Shown in pieces: positions 25,415 through 34,147 of a stretch of 64,000 nt of DNA. The DNA is from Caldifarciminota bacterium. GTDB lineage: Bacteria; Hydrothermota; Hydrothermia; UBA1063; CAJXJZ01. The notes beneath the pieces were generated by a model. That model ran no database searches, was not told where the DNA came from, and saw nothing but the letters and a program-made list of their open reading frames with translations. Positions within the stretch are counted from its first letter, which is position 1; each line of letters opens with the position of its first letter. Made by a program: the position numbers and the translations under genes. The DNA is taken from contig JALSNX010000030.1 of assembly GCA_026986775.1 (NCBI GenBank), positions 143,483 to 207,482 of the forward strand, written 5' to 3'.

Positions 25415-26678
25415 GAATGCTAAGGTTCTTGATTTTGAAAAAGGTAAAGAGATTTTAAGGGATGTGCTTATTGAAGGGGATACAATTGTTGATGTTAAAG
25501 AGAGTGTTTTAGATGAGAATGCTGAAGTACTGGATATTGAGGGTAAATACCTGTTCCCTGGACTTATAGATGCACATGCTCATTTCAGGGAGCCCGGTGA
25601 GGAATATAAGGAGGATATAAAATCAGGGTCACGTGCCGCACTTCACGGTGGAGTTACAACTGTTTTGGCCATGCCCAATACAAAGCCTCCTTTAGACTCA
25701 AGGGCAATGATTGATTTCGTTATAGAAAGGGCAAAAGAGGCGGGTTATGCTGAAGTATTACCTGTGGGTACCATTACAAAGGGAAGAGAGGGGGAGGAAC
25801 TTGCGGAGATCGGGGATATGAAGGAAGGTGGGGCTGTTGCATTTTCAGATGATGGTTCATGGGTGCGTAATTCCAGTGTGATGAGGCGTGCTCTTGAGTA
25901 TTCTATTGCTTTTGATACTGTTATAATTTCTCATGCGGAGGATTCTTCTCTTTCTCATGGAATCGCACATGAGTCAGTGTTATCGTATGAGATGGGACTT
26001 GAGGGCTATCCTGCCCAACAGGAAGAGATAGCCGTTTTCAGGGATATAAAACTTGCAGAACTTACAGGTGGTAGGTTACATATAGCCCATGTTTCTTCTT
26101 CTGGTTCTCTGAAAATTATTAAGGATGCAAAGGAAAGAGGGGTTAATGTTACCTGTGAGGTTACACCCAATCATCTTTTACTTGCTCAGGAAGAGATTGA
26201 CCTGTTCAATCCTCTGTATAAGGTAAATCCTCCAGTAAGGAGTCGTAATGACAGGGCATCTCTTTTAAATGCTTTAAAAGATGGCACAATAGATATTATT
26301 GCCACAGACCACGCCCCACATAACTGGTATGAGAAGGAAACAGATTTTAATAGCGCACCTTTCGGTATGATTTCACTTGATTTCTACTTTTCATTGCTGT
26401 ATTCAGAACTTGTGAGTAATAATAAACTTTCGCTATTTGACCTTGTCGCTGCTGTAACATACAAACCAGCAGAAATTTTTAAACTAAAGGACAGGGGAAG
26501 AATAGCTAAGGGTTTTCTTGCAGACCTTGTGGTTTTTGACCCCAGAAAAGAGTTTGTCATCACTGAAGAGTTTATACGTTCAAAGTCAAAGAATACACCA
26601 TTTTTAGGAAAAAAGGTGAAGGGTTCTTTTGTGAAGGTTATCAAAAAAGGCAGGGTTTTAGATATAGAGGAGATTTAA
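25395..26678 (+). CDS. pyrC: Dihydroorotase
   Basis: This enzyme cyclises carbamoyl-aspartate to dihydroorotate. The preferred ATG at 25395 follows GGAGAGAGG and gives 427 residues, in the range of class I dihydroorotases. Metal-binding motifs of the amidohydrolase family are visible: LIDAHAHFREPG, ISHAEDSSL, HIAHVSSSGSL, ATDHAPHNW and the substrate loop NSAPFGMISLD. It overlaps pyrB and is followed two bases later by the TldE-like gene. Confidence 0.94.
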   Translation: MKKILIKNAKVLDFEKGKEILRDVLIEGDTIVDVKESVLDENAEVLDIEGKYLFPGLIDAHAHFREPGEEYKEDIKSGSRAALHGGVTTVLAMPNTKPPLDSRAMIDFVIERAKEAGYAEVLPVGTITKGREGEELAEIGDMKEGGAVAFSDDGSWVRNSSVMRRALEYSIAFDTVIISHAEDSSLSHGIAHESVLSYEMGLEGYPAQQEEIAVFRDIKLAELTGGRLHIAHVSSSGSLKIIKDAKERGVNVTCEVTPNHLLLAQEEIDLFNPLYKVNPPVRSRNDRASLLNALKDGTIDIIATDHAPHNWYEKETDFNSAPFGMISLDFYFSLLYSELVSNNKLSLFDLVAAVTYKPAEIFKLKDRGRIAKGFLADLVVFDPRKEFVITEEFIRSKSKNTPFLGKKVKGSFVKVIKKGRVLDIEEI

Positions 26679-26680
26679 TT

Positions 26681-28015
26681 ATGGACATAGAAAAAATAGG
26701 TGGGGAACTTAACAGAGTAAGAGAAAGTGATGGACTTGAGGTTGTGGCAGGCCGGACGAGATTGAGTTTGTTGAGATTTTCCAATTCCACGTTCCACCAG
26801 ACCACAGATACTGACCTTGACGGTGTGGCAATACGCTCAAGATTTGGGAAGAAAACCGGCATAGCGATGACTTTAAACCTTAACAGGGATAGTTTGTTGA
26901 GTGCACTCAGAAAAAGTGAAGGTATAGCAAAGGTTTCTCCTGAAGACCCATATCTTCCTCCTTTAATGGAAGATGGTTTAAGGGAATATGATGCAACTGT
27001 CCCGGAGCTTTCTGCTCTCACTCCTGTAAAAAGGGCTGAAATTTTGCGTGATATATTCAATACTTTTAAAAATTACAGGTTTTTCGGCGTGTTCTTTTAT
27101 TACGATGCCAGGCAGTTTATGTTTCAGTCAACAGGTTTTTCGCTCAGAACAGCGTTTAATGAGGCACAACTCAACCTTCTGGTGGTTGACGAGAAAACCG
27201 ATAATTCCCTCTGGATACAGAAGAGTTTAAGGAGTCCTGATGATATAGATACAGAAGAGATAAAAGAAACCATTGACTGGAAACTATCCTTTGTGGAAAA
27301 AGAGACCATACCACCGGGTAAATACACGGTTATTTTAGAACCTGTTGCTCTTTTTAATCTTCTCATGTACCTTCCTTATCTTGCTTTTTCCGGTGTAGCA
27401 CATACGGATGGCTATTCACCTCTGAAGGGTAAACTTGGGGAGAAAGTTTTTTCCTCCAATATTACCCTGATAGACGACCCGCTGGATGACACTCTGTTCC
27501 CCGTAAAATACGATGCTGAAGGTGTACCAAAGAGAAAGACTGTTTTTGTAGAAAATGGAATATTTAAGGCCATAGCCTATGACAGAAAGACTGCACTTAA
27601 AGCAAAGACAGAATCTACAGGACATGCAGGCTCACCTTTTGGTGGCATAATGATAACACATATAAAGATGGAAGAGGGGGAAAAATCTCTAAATGACCTT
27701 ATAGAAGAAACAGAACATGGGATACTTATAACCCGTTTTCATTACGTTAATATCGTTGATATGCAGAAATTAGTCTTCACTGGTATGACAAGGGACGGAA
27801 CATTCCTTATAGAAAACGGAAAGATTAAGAAATCTCTCTCCAACATGAGGTTCAATGTATCTCTATTTGACATTCTCTCAGATGAAAACCTCACAGTGGG
27901 TAAAGGTGCAGAGGACATTGGTATGGCTGAACTTTATGATTTCAGAGAACCTGCAAGGTATAGAATTCCACCTGTCAAGATTAAAAATTTTAATTTTATA
28001 CAGACTGGAAAATGA
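26681..28015 (+). CDS. TldE/PmbA-like protein of the TldD/PmbA modulator family
   Basis: The 444-residue protein matches the TldD/PmbA family: N-terminal FSNSTFHQTTDTDLDGVAIRSR, a mid-region TVILEPVALFNLLMYL, and the C-terminal VENGIFKAIAYDRKTA with HVGNSP-like and LVFTGMTRDGTFLIENG segments. The HExxxH zinc motif of catalytic TldD is absent, as in the TldE/PmbA subunit. TldD/TldE heterodimers cleave modified or unfolded peptides. No tldD partner lies in the window. It sits in the pyr-smpB operon. Confidence 0.78.
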   Translation: MDIEKIGGELNRVRESDGLEVVAGRTRLSLLRFSNSTFHQTTDTDLDGVAIRSRFGKKTGIAMTLNLNRDSLLSALRKSEGIAKVSPEDPYLPPLMEDGLREYDATVPELSALTPVKRAEILRDIFNTFKNYRFFGVFFYYDARQFMFQSTGFSLRTAFNEAQLNLLVVDEKTDNSLWIQKSLRSPDDIDTEEIKETIDWKLSFVEKETIPPGKYTVILEPVALFNLLMYLPYLAFSGVAHTDGYSPLKGKLGEKVFSSNITLIDDPLDDTLFPVKYDAEGVPKRKTVFVENGIFKAIAYDRKTALKAKTESTGHAGSPFGGIMITHIKMEEGEKSLNDLIEETEHGILITRFHYVNIVDMQKLVFTGMTRDGTFLIENGKIKKSLSNMRFNVSLFDILSDENLTVGKGAEDIGMAELYDFREPARYRIPPVKIKNFNFIQTGK

Positions 28016-28797
28016 ACCTGATAATCTCTATTCTTTTTTCCTTCGGGATGTATTTTGCATCTTTTTCCGGTAGTGTAAATGAACTTAATAGAAAGCCGTT
28101 TCCTGATGACTCTTTTAAGTACACTATACTCGGGGGATACACAAATTTTGGTATTCCCTATGCAAGATTTTCAATGACGCATGGTGAGTACAGGTTTCAC
28201 TTATTTATACTCTCAAGCGGAAAGATGGCAAAAACCGATGTGCAGGGTAACGTATTGGGAGACGTCTATTACAATGGCATTATTCTTTCAGCAGGCAAGG
28301 AAATATACAGAGATTCGTTGAATGTTTTGTATGTGGAACCAGGAATTTATCTTGAGACCTCTGATGGCTGGTATAACCCGGGTATTGGATTTAGTTTGAA
28401 GTATAGAAGGTGGATTTATGAAAGGTTGATGGGTATGGTTCATATCAGACACCTTGGCCTGTCTCTAAATCCAAGAACACCCCTTGATTTTGATGCTGTT
28501 TTTGCAATTACCTATTTAAAATACGGAATTGACCCGTTTTTTAGCATTAATGTAAGTCCTGAGAGGAAATTAAATTACTACGGAGGTATAACCATACCAT
28601 TGCATAGAGTATTTTCAGCCTCTTTTTTCTATACAGATGCATACAGGGAACTCAGATTTGGCTCAGGTTCAGATTTATTGAACGGAGTGAGTTTTGCTAT
28701 AAATGTCCAAACTCAATTAATGAAACTAACGTATGTTGCAGGCTTTCAGGGAGAGGCAGGGATAACACACACTGTTGAAGTCAGGTTTTTGAAATGA
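28012..28797 (+). CDS. Putative outer-membrane beta-barrel protein, possibly PorV/PorQ-like
   Basis: The 261-residue protein has an N-terminal hydrophobic signal (MNLIISILFSFGMYFASFSG) and then alternating polar/aromatic strands typical of a small outer-membrane barrel. A segment GKMAKTDVQGNVLGDVYYNG loosely resembles PorQ/PorV proteins of type IX secretion, which would fit the C-terminal sorting domains seen in other gene products here. The resemblance is weak; a lineage-specific barrel is equally possible. ATGA overlaps join it to the genes on both sides. Confidence 0.5.
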   Translation: MNLIISILFSFGMYFASFSGSVNELNRKPFPDDSFKYTILGGYTNFGIPYARFSMTHGEYRFHLFILSSGKMAKTDVQGNVLGDVYYNGIILSAGKEIYRDSLNVLYVEPGIYLETSDGWYNPGIGFSLKYRRWIYERLMGMVHIRHLGLSLNPRTPLDFDAVFAITYLKYGIDPFFSINVSPERKLNYYGGITIPLHRVFSASFFYTDAYRELRFGSGSDLLNGVSFAINVQTQLMKLTYVAGFQGEAGITHTVEVRFLK

Positions 28798-29249
28798 GTG
28801 GTATAAAAATCATTCAGGAAAACAGAAAAGCAAGACATGACTATGAAATCATTGAAACCTTTGAGGCTGGTATTGTGCTTTTGGGCCCTGAGGTTAAGTC
28901 CATAAAGGAAGGTAGAGTGAGTCTCAAGGACAGTTATGTTGAAATAAAGAATGGTGAAGCATGGATCAAAAAGTTGCATATTTCCCCTTATGAAAAAAAT
29001 ACGGTTTTGAAGATAGAACCCGAGAGAACAAGAAAACTCCTTTTGCATAAATACGAGATAAAAAGGCTGATAGGTAAGGTTAAGGAAAAGGGGCTTACCA
29101 TAGTTCCTTTGAAAATTTATTTAAAAAACAATCTTGTTAAAATAGAGATTGCTCTGGCAAAAGGTAAGAGAAAATATGAAAAGAGAGAGGAACTCCGAAA
29201 GAAGGCCATTGAGAGGGAGATAGAGAGGGCTCTTAAAAGGTATTCATGA
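28794..29249 (+). CDS. smpB: SsrA-binding protein SmpB
   Basis: SmpB binds tmRNA and allows it to rescue stalled ribosomes. The 151-residue protein shows IIQENRKARHDYEIIETFEAGIVLLG with EVKSIKEGRVSLKDSYVEI, and a basic C-terminal tail KREELRKKAIEREIERALKR that enters the decoding centre. Length and order are standard. Four-base overlaps link it to the barrel gene before it and the peptidase after it. The tmRNA gene itself was not seen in the window. Confidence 0.96.
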   Translation: MSGIKIIQENRKARHDYEIIETFEAGIVLLGPEVKSIKEGRVSLKDSYVEIKNGEAWIKKLHISPYEKNTVLKIEPERTRKLLLHKYEIKRLIGKVKEKGLTIVPLKIYLKNNLVKIEIALAKGKRKYEKREELRKKAIEREIERALKRYS

Positions 29250-30493
29250 AAATAGACAGGATTCCATTTGGTAAAATTGTACTTGATAACGGTTTTGTAA
29301 TATACTATCTTAAAAGGCCTGTGCCTGATGTGGTTTACATGAATATTTATTACAGGGCAGGTTCTGGCTATGAGAAAGAAGGTCTACGTGGCATTTCGCA
29401 TCTTCTTGAACATCTCATGTTTAAGGGCACAAGCAATTATCCCAAAAACTATTTAACCACGCTTCTTGCACCACTTGGCGGCGATTCAAATGCCTATACT
29501 TCGTGGGATTCTACAGTGTTTTACGCTCAGTTTCCCTCAAGTGTAGCAGAAAAAGTTTTCCTTTACGAAAAGGACAGAATGGAGAATTTGTCCTTTACGG
29601 ACTTTGAGAAAGAACTTAACATCGTAATTGATGAAAAAAAACTCACCCTTGAAAGCAATCCATTCGGACTTTTTTCAGAGAGGCTCTTTTACACCACATT
29701 TTTACTGCATCCCTACAGATACCCTGTAATTGGCACAGAATCTGACCTTAGGAACATGACAGAGGATAAGGTTTATAGATTTTACAGAGAATTTTATACC
29801 CCGGAAAACGCGTTTATGGTTCTTTCTGGAAATGTTACCTCAGATGTTCTGAAAAGTGCAGTGGATATATTTTCCACAGTAAAAAAGAGTGGTCCCATGC
29901 ACAGGGTACCATACTGTGAGAAAGAGCCCCTACAGAATGAGATGCGGATGTTTTTTATGAAAAAAACTGGTTTTAAAGCAAAGGTTCTGACTGTTCTATT
30001 TAAAACAGTGCCCTTCGGTCATGATGATATACCTTATCTTGATGTTATATCCACCATGCTCGGAGATGGGAAAAAATCATATCTTTATGAAAAACTCGTT
30101 TTAAAAGAGGGTGTATTCACCAGTATCGCAACAGAGGTATATGAGACCCAGGCCTGCACCATTCACTCAATTACCGGAACTATAGCAAATAAAAAGAGTC
30201 CGATAAAAGCCCTTGAAAAATTGATGAAGTATATAAAGTCACCTGCAGGGCTTTTTACCAGAAAGAGGTTTAAAAGGGCAATTTTCAGTATATACGCTGA
30301 TTTGGTGTATTCAAGGGAGAGTATAAGAAGTCTTGGTGATACGCTTGGAGAGTTTGCATTGTTATCCAGCGACAGTGATTTTAATGATTTTCCTCAAAAG
30401 GTTCTTTCAGTTGAGTTTGAACGTCTTGAGAAGATATACAGAAGATATTTCAATCCAGATAAGGCCACAGTGGGAATTTTAACGGAAGATTGA
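29246..30493 (+). CDS. M16-family zinc metallopeptidase, catalytic member
   Basis: The 415-residue protein carries the inverted zinc motif HLLEHLMFKG near residue 51, with a downstream Glu in LNIVIDEKKL acting as third ligand. This is the pattern of M16B (mitochondrial processing peptidase/PqqF-like) enzymes. The ATG overlaps the smpB stop. It pairs with the following paralogue, which lacks the motif, so the two probably form a heterodimer as in many bacterial M16 pairs. There is no clear signal peptide, so the location is uncertain. Confidence 0.9.
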   Translation: MKIDRIPFGKIVLDNGFVIYYLKRPVPDVVYMNIYYRAGSGYEKEGLRGISHLLEHLMFKGTSNYPKNYLTTLLAPLGGDSNAYTSWDSTVFYAQFPSSVAEKVFLYEKDRMENLSFTDFEKELNIVIDEKKLTLESNPFGLFSERLFYTTFLLHPYRYPVIGTESDLRNMTEDKVYRFYREFYTPENAFMVLSGNVTSDVLKSAVDIFSTVKKSGPMHRVPYCEKEPLQNEMRMFFMKKTGFKAKVLTVLFKTVPFGHDDIPYLDVISTMLGDGKKSYLYEKLVLKEGVFTSIATEVYETQACTIHSITGTIANKKSPIKALEKLMKYIKSPAGLFTRKRFKRAIFSIYADLVYSRESIRSLGDTLGEFALLSSDSDFNDFPQKVLSVEFERLEKIYRRYFNPDKATVGILTED

Positions 30494-30494
30494 T

Positions 30495-31739
30495 ATGCTG
30501 AAAAAAAGAATTAGTATTGAAATAAAGAAGGGTGTAAATCTTATTATTGCAGAGCCCCTCTGGTCTTATCCTGTTACTCGTGGTGCCATTATTCTTTCTA
30601 CTGGAGCTTACAAAGACCCTGTGGGAAAAAGAGGTCTTGCTTCTGTGTTTTCAGATGTATTAAATGAGAGAAGTAATCTTCTTGAAAAACTTGAGATATA
30701 TGGAGCGAAGATTAAATCCCATGCATCCCTTACCAGAAGTTTTGTGTCCTTCGCTTTTCTCAATATGAGACTTAAAAAATCATTTTCTCTACTTTCTGAC
30801 TTTATGAGTGATTTTACACCTGATATAGAGACTTTCAATATTGTTAAGGGAAAGAAAATTGACAGGCTATCCATTCTGGAGGAGGACCCTGAATATCTCA
30901 TTTCAAGGAAAATTCAGGAGATTATGTATCCTGATAGTAATTTGAGCAATCCAGTATCGGGTAAAAAAGAGGATATAGAGAATTTGACCCTTATGGACAT
31001 TGAGAACTATTACAAAAAGGAGTTTCTAAGGTCCCAGGTTGATATTGTTATTGTATCAACCCTCAACTGGAAAAGGATACAGGACCTCATTGTAAATGTT
31101 ATAGAAAAATTCAGACCTCAAGAAGTAGGACTGCCATCTTTTCCATCCTCTTATATTTCAAAGAAGATTGTACTGAGAAAGAATAAACTGGGCAATGTAT
31201 TTGTATCCTATTTCCTTCCCGTGCCAGGTGTTGGCACAGATGCGTATCTACCACTTAAACTCATAAGTTACGTCCTTGGTGAAGGCTCGTTTAATTCAAG
31301 GCTTATGAAGAGGTTAAGAGAGGACCTTGGCATTGCGTATTATGTCTCATCGGGAGTTTCAAGGGGCTATACAGTAAACGGTGAAAGGTTCCACGGGTAC
31401 TTTGAAATATCCGCTGAAACGGTCAAAGAGTCAAAGGATAGGTTAATAAAGGAAATAGAAAATTTAATTAAAGTTGTGCATGAAAATGGAATAATGGAGC
31501 AGGAACTACAACTTGCAAAGTCTTATTATATTGGAGTGGAGAGGAAGAGAGGGGAAACTTACAGGGATATACTGGATACAATTCTTTTAGAACGCATTTA
31601 CAATCTTGAGGAAAATTACTTTCTTAACATCAGAAACGAGATTGAAAATGTTACGATGAATGATGTACAGGAAGCCATGCAAACTCTTAAAAAACAGGAA
31701 TTTTCCAGAATAATACTTGAGGAGGAAAAAGGTGAATAA
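30495..31739 (+). CDS. M16-family peptidase homologue, non-catalytic partner
   Basis: The 414-residue protein has the same two-domain M16 fold as its neighbour, but the zinc-binding HxxEH is replaced (GLASVFSDVLNERS at the equivalent place). It keeps the later substrate-binding segment RLMKRLREDLGIAYYVSSGVSRGY, which contains the R/Y pair characteristic of inactive subunits. It begins one base after the upstream stop. The expected role is to complete the cavity of the active subunit and bind substrate. Confidence 0.86.
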   Translation: MLKKRISIEIKKGVNLIIAEPLWSYPVTRGAIILSTGAYKDPVGKRGLASVFSDVLNERSNLLEKLEIYGAKIKSHASLTRSFVSFAFLNMRLKKSFSLLSDFMSDFTPDIETFNIVKGKKIDRLSILEEDPEYLISRKIQEIMYPDSNLSNPVSGKKEDIENLTLMDIENYYKKEFLRSQVDIVIVSTLNWKRIQDLIVNVIEKFRPQEVGLPSFPSSYISKKIVLRKNKLGNVFVSYFLPVPGVGTDAYLPLKLISYVLGEGSFNSRLMKRLREDLGIAYYVSSGVSRGYTVNGERFHGYFEISAETVKESKDRLIKEIENLIKVVHENGIMEQELQLAKSYYIGVERKRGETYRDILDTILLERIYNLEENYFLNIRNEIENVTMNDVQEAMQTLKKQEFSRIILEEEKGE

Positions 31740-32433
31740 AAAGATTAAAAAAGAGATTGAAAGCTGGATATGGACCATTGTAGTGGTGATTTTCATAAGG
31801 GCGTTTTTGCTTCAGGCCTATGAGATTCCTACAGGAAGTATGGAGGATACGCTACTTCCGGGTGATTTTCTACTCGGTGCCAAGTTTGTCTATGGCCTTC
31901 AGATACCCTATACTACCAAAAAGATAGTGGGATTTTTAAAGCCAAAGAGGGGGCAGATAGTCATATTCAATTACCCTCTGAACACGAGGCAGGATTTTGT
32001 TAAAAGGTGTATAGGGCTTCCAGGGGATACCGTTATGATAATAAATAAGGTGGTTTACATTAATGGAAAACCTCTCAAGGAACCGTATAAAACCATCAAA
32101 GATTCTTTCCATATAATTCCCCCTCTTATGGAGGTTAATTCTGAAGTCGCCATGAAGCAGTATGAACAACTCTGGTTGAATGGAGCATTTAGAGATGAGA
32201 AAAGGGTAAGGGATAACTTTGGGCCTGTGGTGGTTCCCAGTGGCACTTATTTTGTCATGGGAGACAACAGGGATTATTCTTACGATTCAAGGTTCTGGGG
32301 ACCCGTCCCCTATGCCTATTTCAAAGGCGTTCCCCTTATCACCTATCTTTCAATCAATCCTGATGTTCCTTTTTACAAAATCTGGAAAAAAATAAGGTTC
32401 AAAAGGATGTTTCGCCTTGTGCTATTTTATTAG
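31732..32433 (+). CDS. lepB: Signal peptidase I
   Basis: Signal peptidase I cleaves signal peptides of exported proteins at the membrane. The track begins at TTG 31717, but GGAGG followed by GTG at 31732 gives a better start (MNKKIKKEIESW, 233 residues). One N-terminal membrane segment (IVVVIFIRAFLLQAY) precedes the catalytic Ser in PTGSMEDTL. The Lys base lies in FVKRCIGLPGD, and the C-terminal box MGDNRDYSYDSRFWGPV is intact. It overlaps the upstream peptidase by eight bases and the downstream trmB by 17, so it is fully embedded in the operon. Confidence 0.94.
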   Translation: MNKKIKKEIESWIWTIVVVIFIRAFLLQAYEIPTGSMEDTLLPGDFLLGAKFVYGLQIPYTTKKIVGFLKPKRGQIVIFNYPLNTRQDFVKRCIGLPGDTVMIINKVVYINGKPLKEPYKTIKDSFHIIPPLMEVNSEVAMKQYEQLWLNGAFRDEKRVRDNFGPVVVPSGTYFVMGDNRDYSYDSRFWGPVPYAYFKGVPLITYLSINPDVPFYKIWKKIRFKRMFRLVLFY

Positions 32434-33358
32434 TCCGTTTTATTTTAAAGTGCCGTTTCGTCTCAGAGAGTATTTTTATAAAAAACAGAAGTTTACCATT
32501 GAAATAGGTTTTGGAAACGGTGATTTTATGATACATCTTGCAGAAAAAGAGCCTGAATACGGTTATCTTGGGGTTGAGGTCTCCTCAAGGTCTGTGTTGA
32601 AACTCACGAAGAAATTATACTCACACGGAATAACCAATGTAAGAACCATAAAACTAAATGCCTATATGCTTTTTTCTATAATAGAACCTGCCTTCAGTGT
32701 AAGCAGAGTGATTTACAACTTTCCAGACCCATGGCCAGATGCACCATCCAGACGTGTGAGTTCCAAGAAACACCTTCTCCTTATCCACAGGATTTTGAGG
32801 AAAGATGGGAGTTTTTATCTTGCAACAGATTCAGATGTGCTTAAAGAAGATATGGAAAAGAACGCAGGTGAACTTTTCTACATAGAGAAGAGCAAAAGTC
32901 CCTATTTTGATTTCAGAACAAAGTATGAAAGAAGATGGTTGTCTGAGAGAAAAAATATAATATACTACAGATTAAGACCGGCAACGTATAATGGAGATTA
33001 TCCTGTTTTAAATTTTGAAGGAGGAATCAGCGTGGCACATGTAATTTTCCGTTTAAAAGATGAAAAAAAAGACCCACAACTGAATTTGCCTGTAAGATTG
33101 AGATTGGAAGATACGGTTATATTTATAGACAGGCCATATTCCAGAGAAAGGGAGCATCTTTATCCAGTTCTGGTTAAGGAAAAAGGATTCGTTCAGAAGA
33201 CCTTTTTCAAACTCTATTTTACTCACGATGAAGCGAGATTGGTACTTTTTGATACATCGTACCTTGTTACCACTAAAGGCATCAGAATGGCAATGGCATG
33301 TTTAAGGGATATGCTCCTGAAAACGGGAATTTTTGAAATAAAGAGAGATACCACTTAG
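32417..33358 (+). CDS. trmB: tRNA (guanine-N7)-methyltransferase with a long C-terminal extension
   Basis: TrmB methylates G46 of tRNAs using S-adenosylmethionine. The SAM-binding motif IEIGFGNGDFMIHLA, YLGVEVSSRS, and the catalytic NFPDPWPDAPSRRVSS are clear in the first about 190 residues. The remaining about 120 residues are an extra domain rich in beta strands, a form I recall from deep-branching thermophiles. GTG at 32417 is the start, coupled to lepB. Its 3' end overlaps the convergent tadA by four bases, so both stop codons share sequence. Confidence 0.9.
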   Translation: MCYFISPFYFKVPFRLREYFYKKQKFTIEIGFGNGDFMIHLAEKEPEYGYLGVEVSSRSVLKLTKKLYSHGITNVRTIKLNAYMLFSIIEPAFSVSRVIYNFPDPWPDAPSRRVSSKKHLLLIHRILRKDGSFYLATDSDVLKEDMEKNAGELFYIEKSKSPYFDFRTKYERRWLSERKNIIYYRLRPATYNGDYPVLNFEGGISVAHVIFRLKDEKKDPQLNLPVRLRLEDTVIFIDRPYSREREHLYPVLVKEKGFVQKTFFKLYFTHDEARLVLFDTSYLVTTKGIRMAMACLRDMLLKTGIFEIKRDTT

Positions 33359-33807
33359 GTTCTCTTTTTCCGAAAGAAATCCTTCAAAAGTATAGCCGCC
33401 TCATCTGAAAAGGGGCCTTTCCTGTATTTTACATGGTGATTCAGTCCTCTTATATCAAAGATATGTGCTTTTGAAACCACGCCTCCGAATTTTGGCTCCT
33501 CTGTTGCGTAGATAACCTCCTCTATACGGGATAGAACAATCGCTCCAGCGCACATAATACATGGTTCAACTGTAACATAGAGTTTTGCCCCTGAAAGTCT
33601 CCAGTTCTTAAGATAATTTGATGCAGCGCTTATAGCAATGATTTCTGCATGTGCTGTTGCATCATGGAGGGACTCTGTGCGATTATGGCCTCTTCCTATA
33701 ATTTTTCCGTTTAGAACCACTACGGCTCCAATGGGTACCTCTCCCTCATCATAGGCCTTCTGTGCCTCAAAGAGAGCCTGTTTCATGAAGATAAGGTCTT
33801 CGTTCAT
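33355..33807 (-). CDS. tadA: tRNA-specific adenosine deaminase
   Basis: TadA converts A34 of tRNA-Arg(ACG) to inosine, allowing one tRNA to read CGU, CGC and CGA. The 150-residue protein has the deaminase motifs HAEI (zinc His and catalytic Glu) and PCIMCAGAI (zinc cysteines), plus EVPIGAVVV. On this strand it lies directly behind the tRNA-Arg(ACG) gene: only CTTTTTCTT (9 bases) separates the tRNA discriminator base from the ATG, and there is no Shine-Dalgarno. The mRNA end is probably created by tRNA 3' processing. It converges on trmB with a four-base overlap. Confidence 0.96.
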   Translation of the reverse strand: MNEDLIFMKQALFEAQKAYDEGEVPIGAVVVLNGKIIGRGHNRTESLHDATAHAEIIAISAASNYLKNWRLSGAKLYVTVEPCIMCAGAIVLSRIEEVIYATEEPKFGGVVSKAHIFDIRGLNHHVKYRKGPFSDEAAILLKDFFRKKRT

Positions 33808-33816
33808 AAGAAAAAG

Positions 33817-33890
33817 CGCGCCCGGAGGGACTCGAACCCCCAGCCTACGGATTCGTAGTCCGTCGCTCTATCCAATTGAGCTACGGGCGC
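33817..33890 (-). tRNA. tRNA-Arg (anticodon ACG)
   Basis: On the minus strand the gene begins GCGCCCGTAGCTCAATTGG and ends with the complementary CGGGCGC plus discriminator G, 74 bases in all. The acceptor stem is GCGCCCG/CGGGCGC. The anticodon stem ACGGA/TCCGT encloses loop CTACGAA with anticodon ACG, and the T loop is TTCGAGT. CCA is not encoded and must be added. A34 is the classic TadA substrate, and tadA is the next gene. A -10-like TAAAAT/TATAAC region lies within about 20 bases upstream. Confidence 0.96.
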
Positions 33891-33942
33891 GTGTTATAAA
33901 TTTTAATGGAAACAGCATGTATTTAAAAGCAAAAAGCGTAAT

Positions 33943-34089
33943 TTAAGTATCTTTTTCGTCAGAATCCCTGTTTTTGTATTTTTTTCTGATGCGGTTCAAT
34001 CTTATAAAGTTAACGAGAATAAGAATTGCCACAATAGAAACCGGAACAAAGATAACAATGAAAACCATTGTGTTGTAAAGACTCTGCAT
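33943..34089 (-). CDS. Small single-span membrane protein (48 residues, not in the ORF track)
   Basis: The minus strand encodes a 48-residue frame beginning MQSLYNTMVFIVIFVP. It has one hydrophobic segment of about 20 residues, then a strongly basic stretch (RLNRIRKKYKNR) and an acidic end (DSDEKDT). This is the pattern of a real small inner-membrane protein with a positive-inside tail. A -10-like TAAAAT lies six bases before the ATG, reminiscent of the leaderless genes elsewhere in the window, although no good -35 box is seen. It lies between the mscL terminator and the tRNA, in a region otherwise without genes. Function unknown. Confidence 0.55.
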   Translation of the reverse strand: MQSLYNTMVFIVIFVPVSIVAILILVNFIRLNRIRKKYKNRDSDEKDT

Positions 34090-34120
34090 ATTGTTATTTT
34101 AATCTTATGAAGTCGTTTGA

Positions 34121-34145
34121 AAAAGCGGGGCGAATGCCCCGCAAA
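34121..34145 (-). terminator. Intrinsic terminator of mscL
   Basis: On the minus strand GCGGGGC-ATTC-GCCCCGC is followed by TTTTT, directly after the mscL stop. Confidence 0.88.
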
Positions 34146-34147
34146 TT

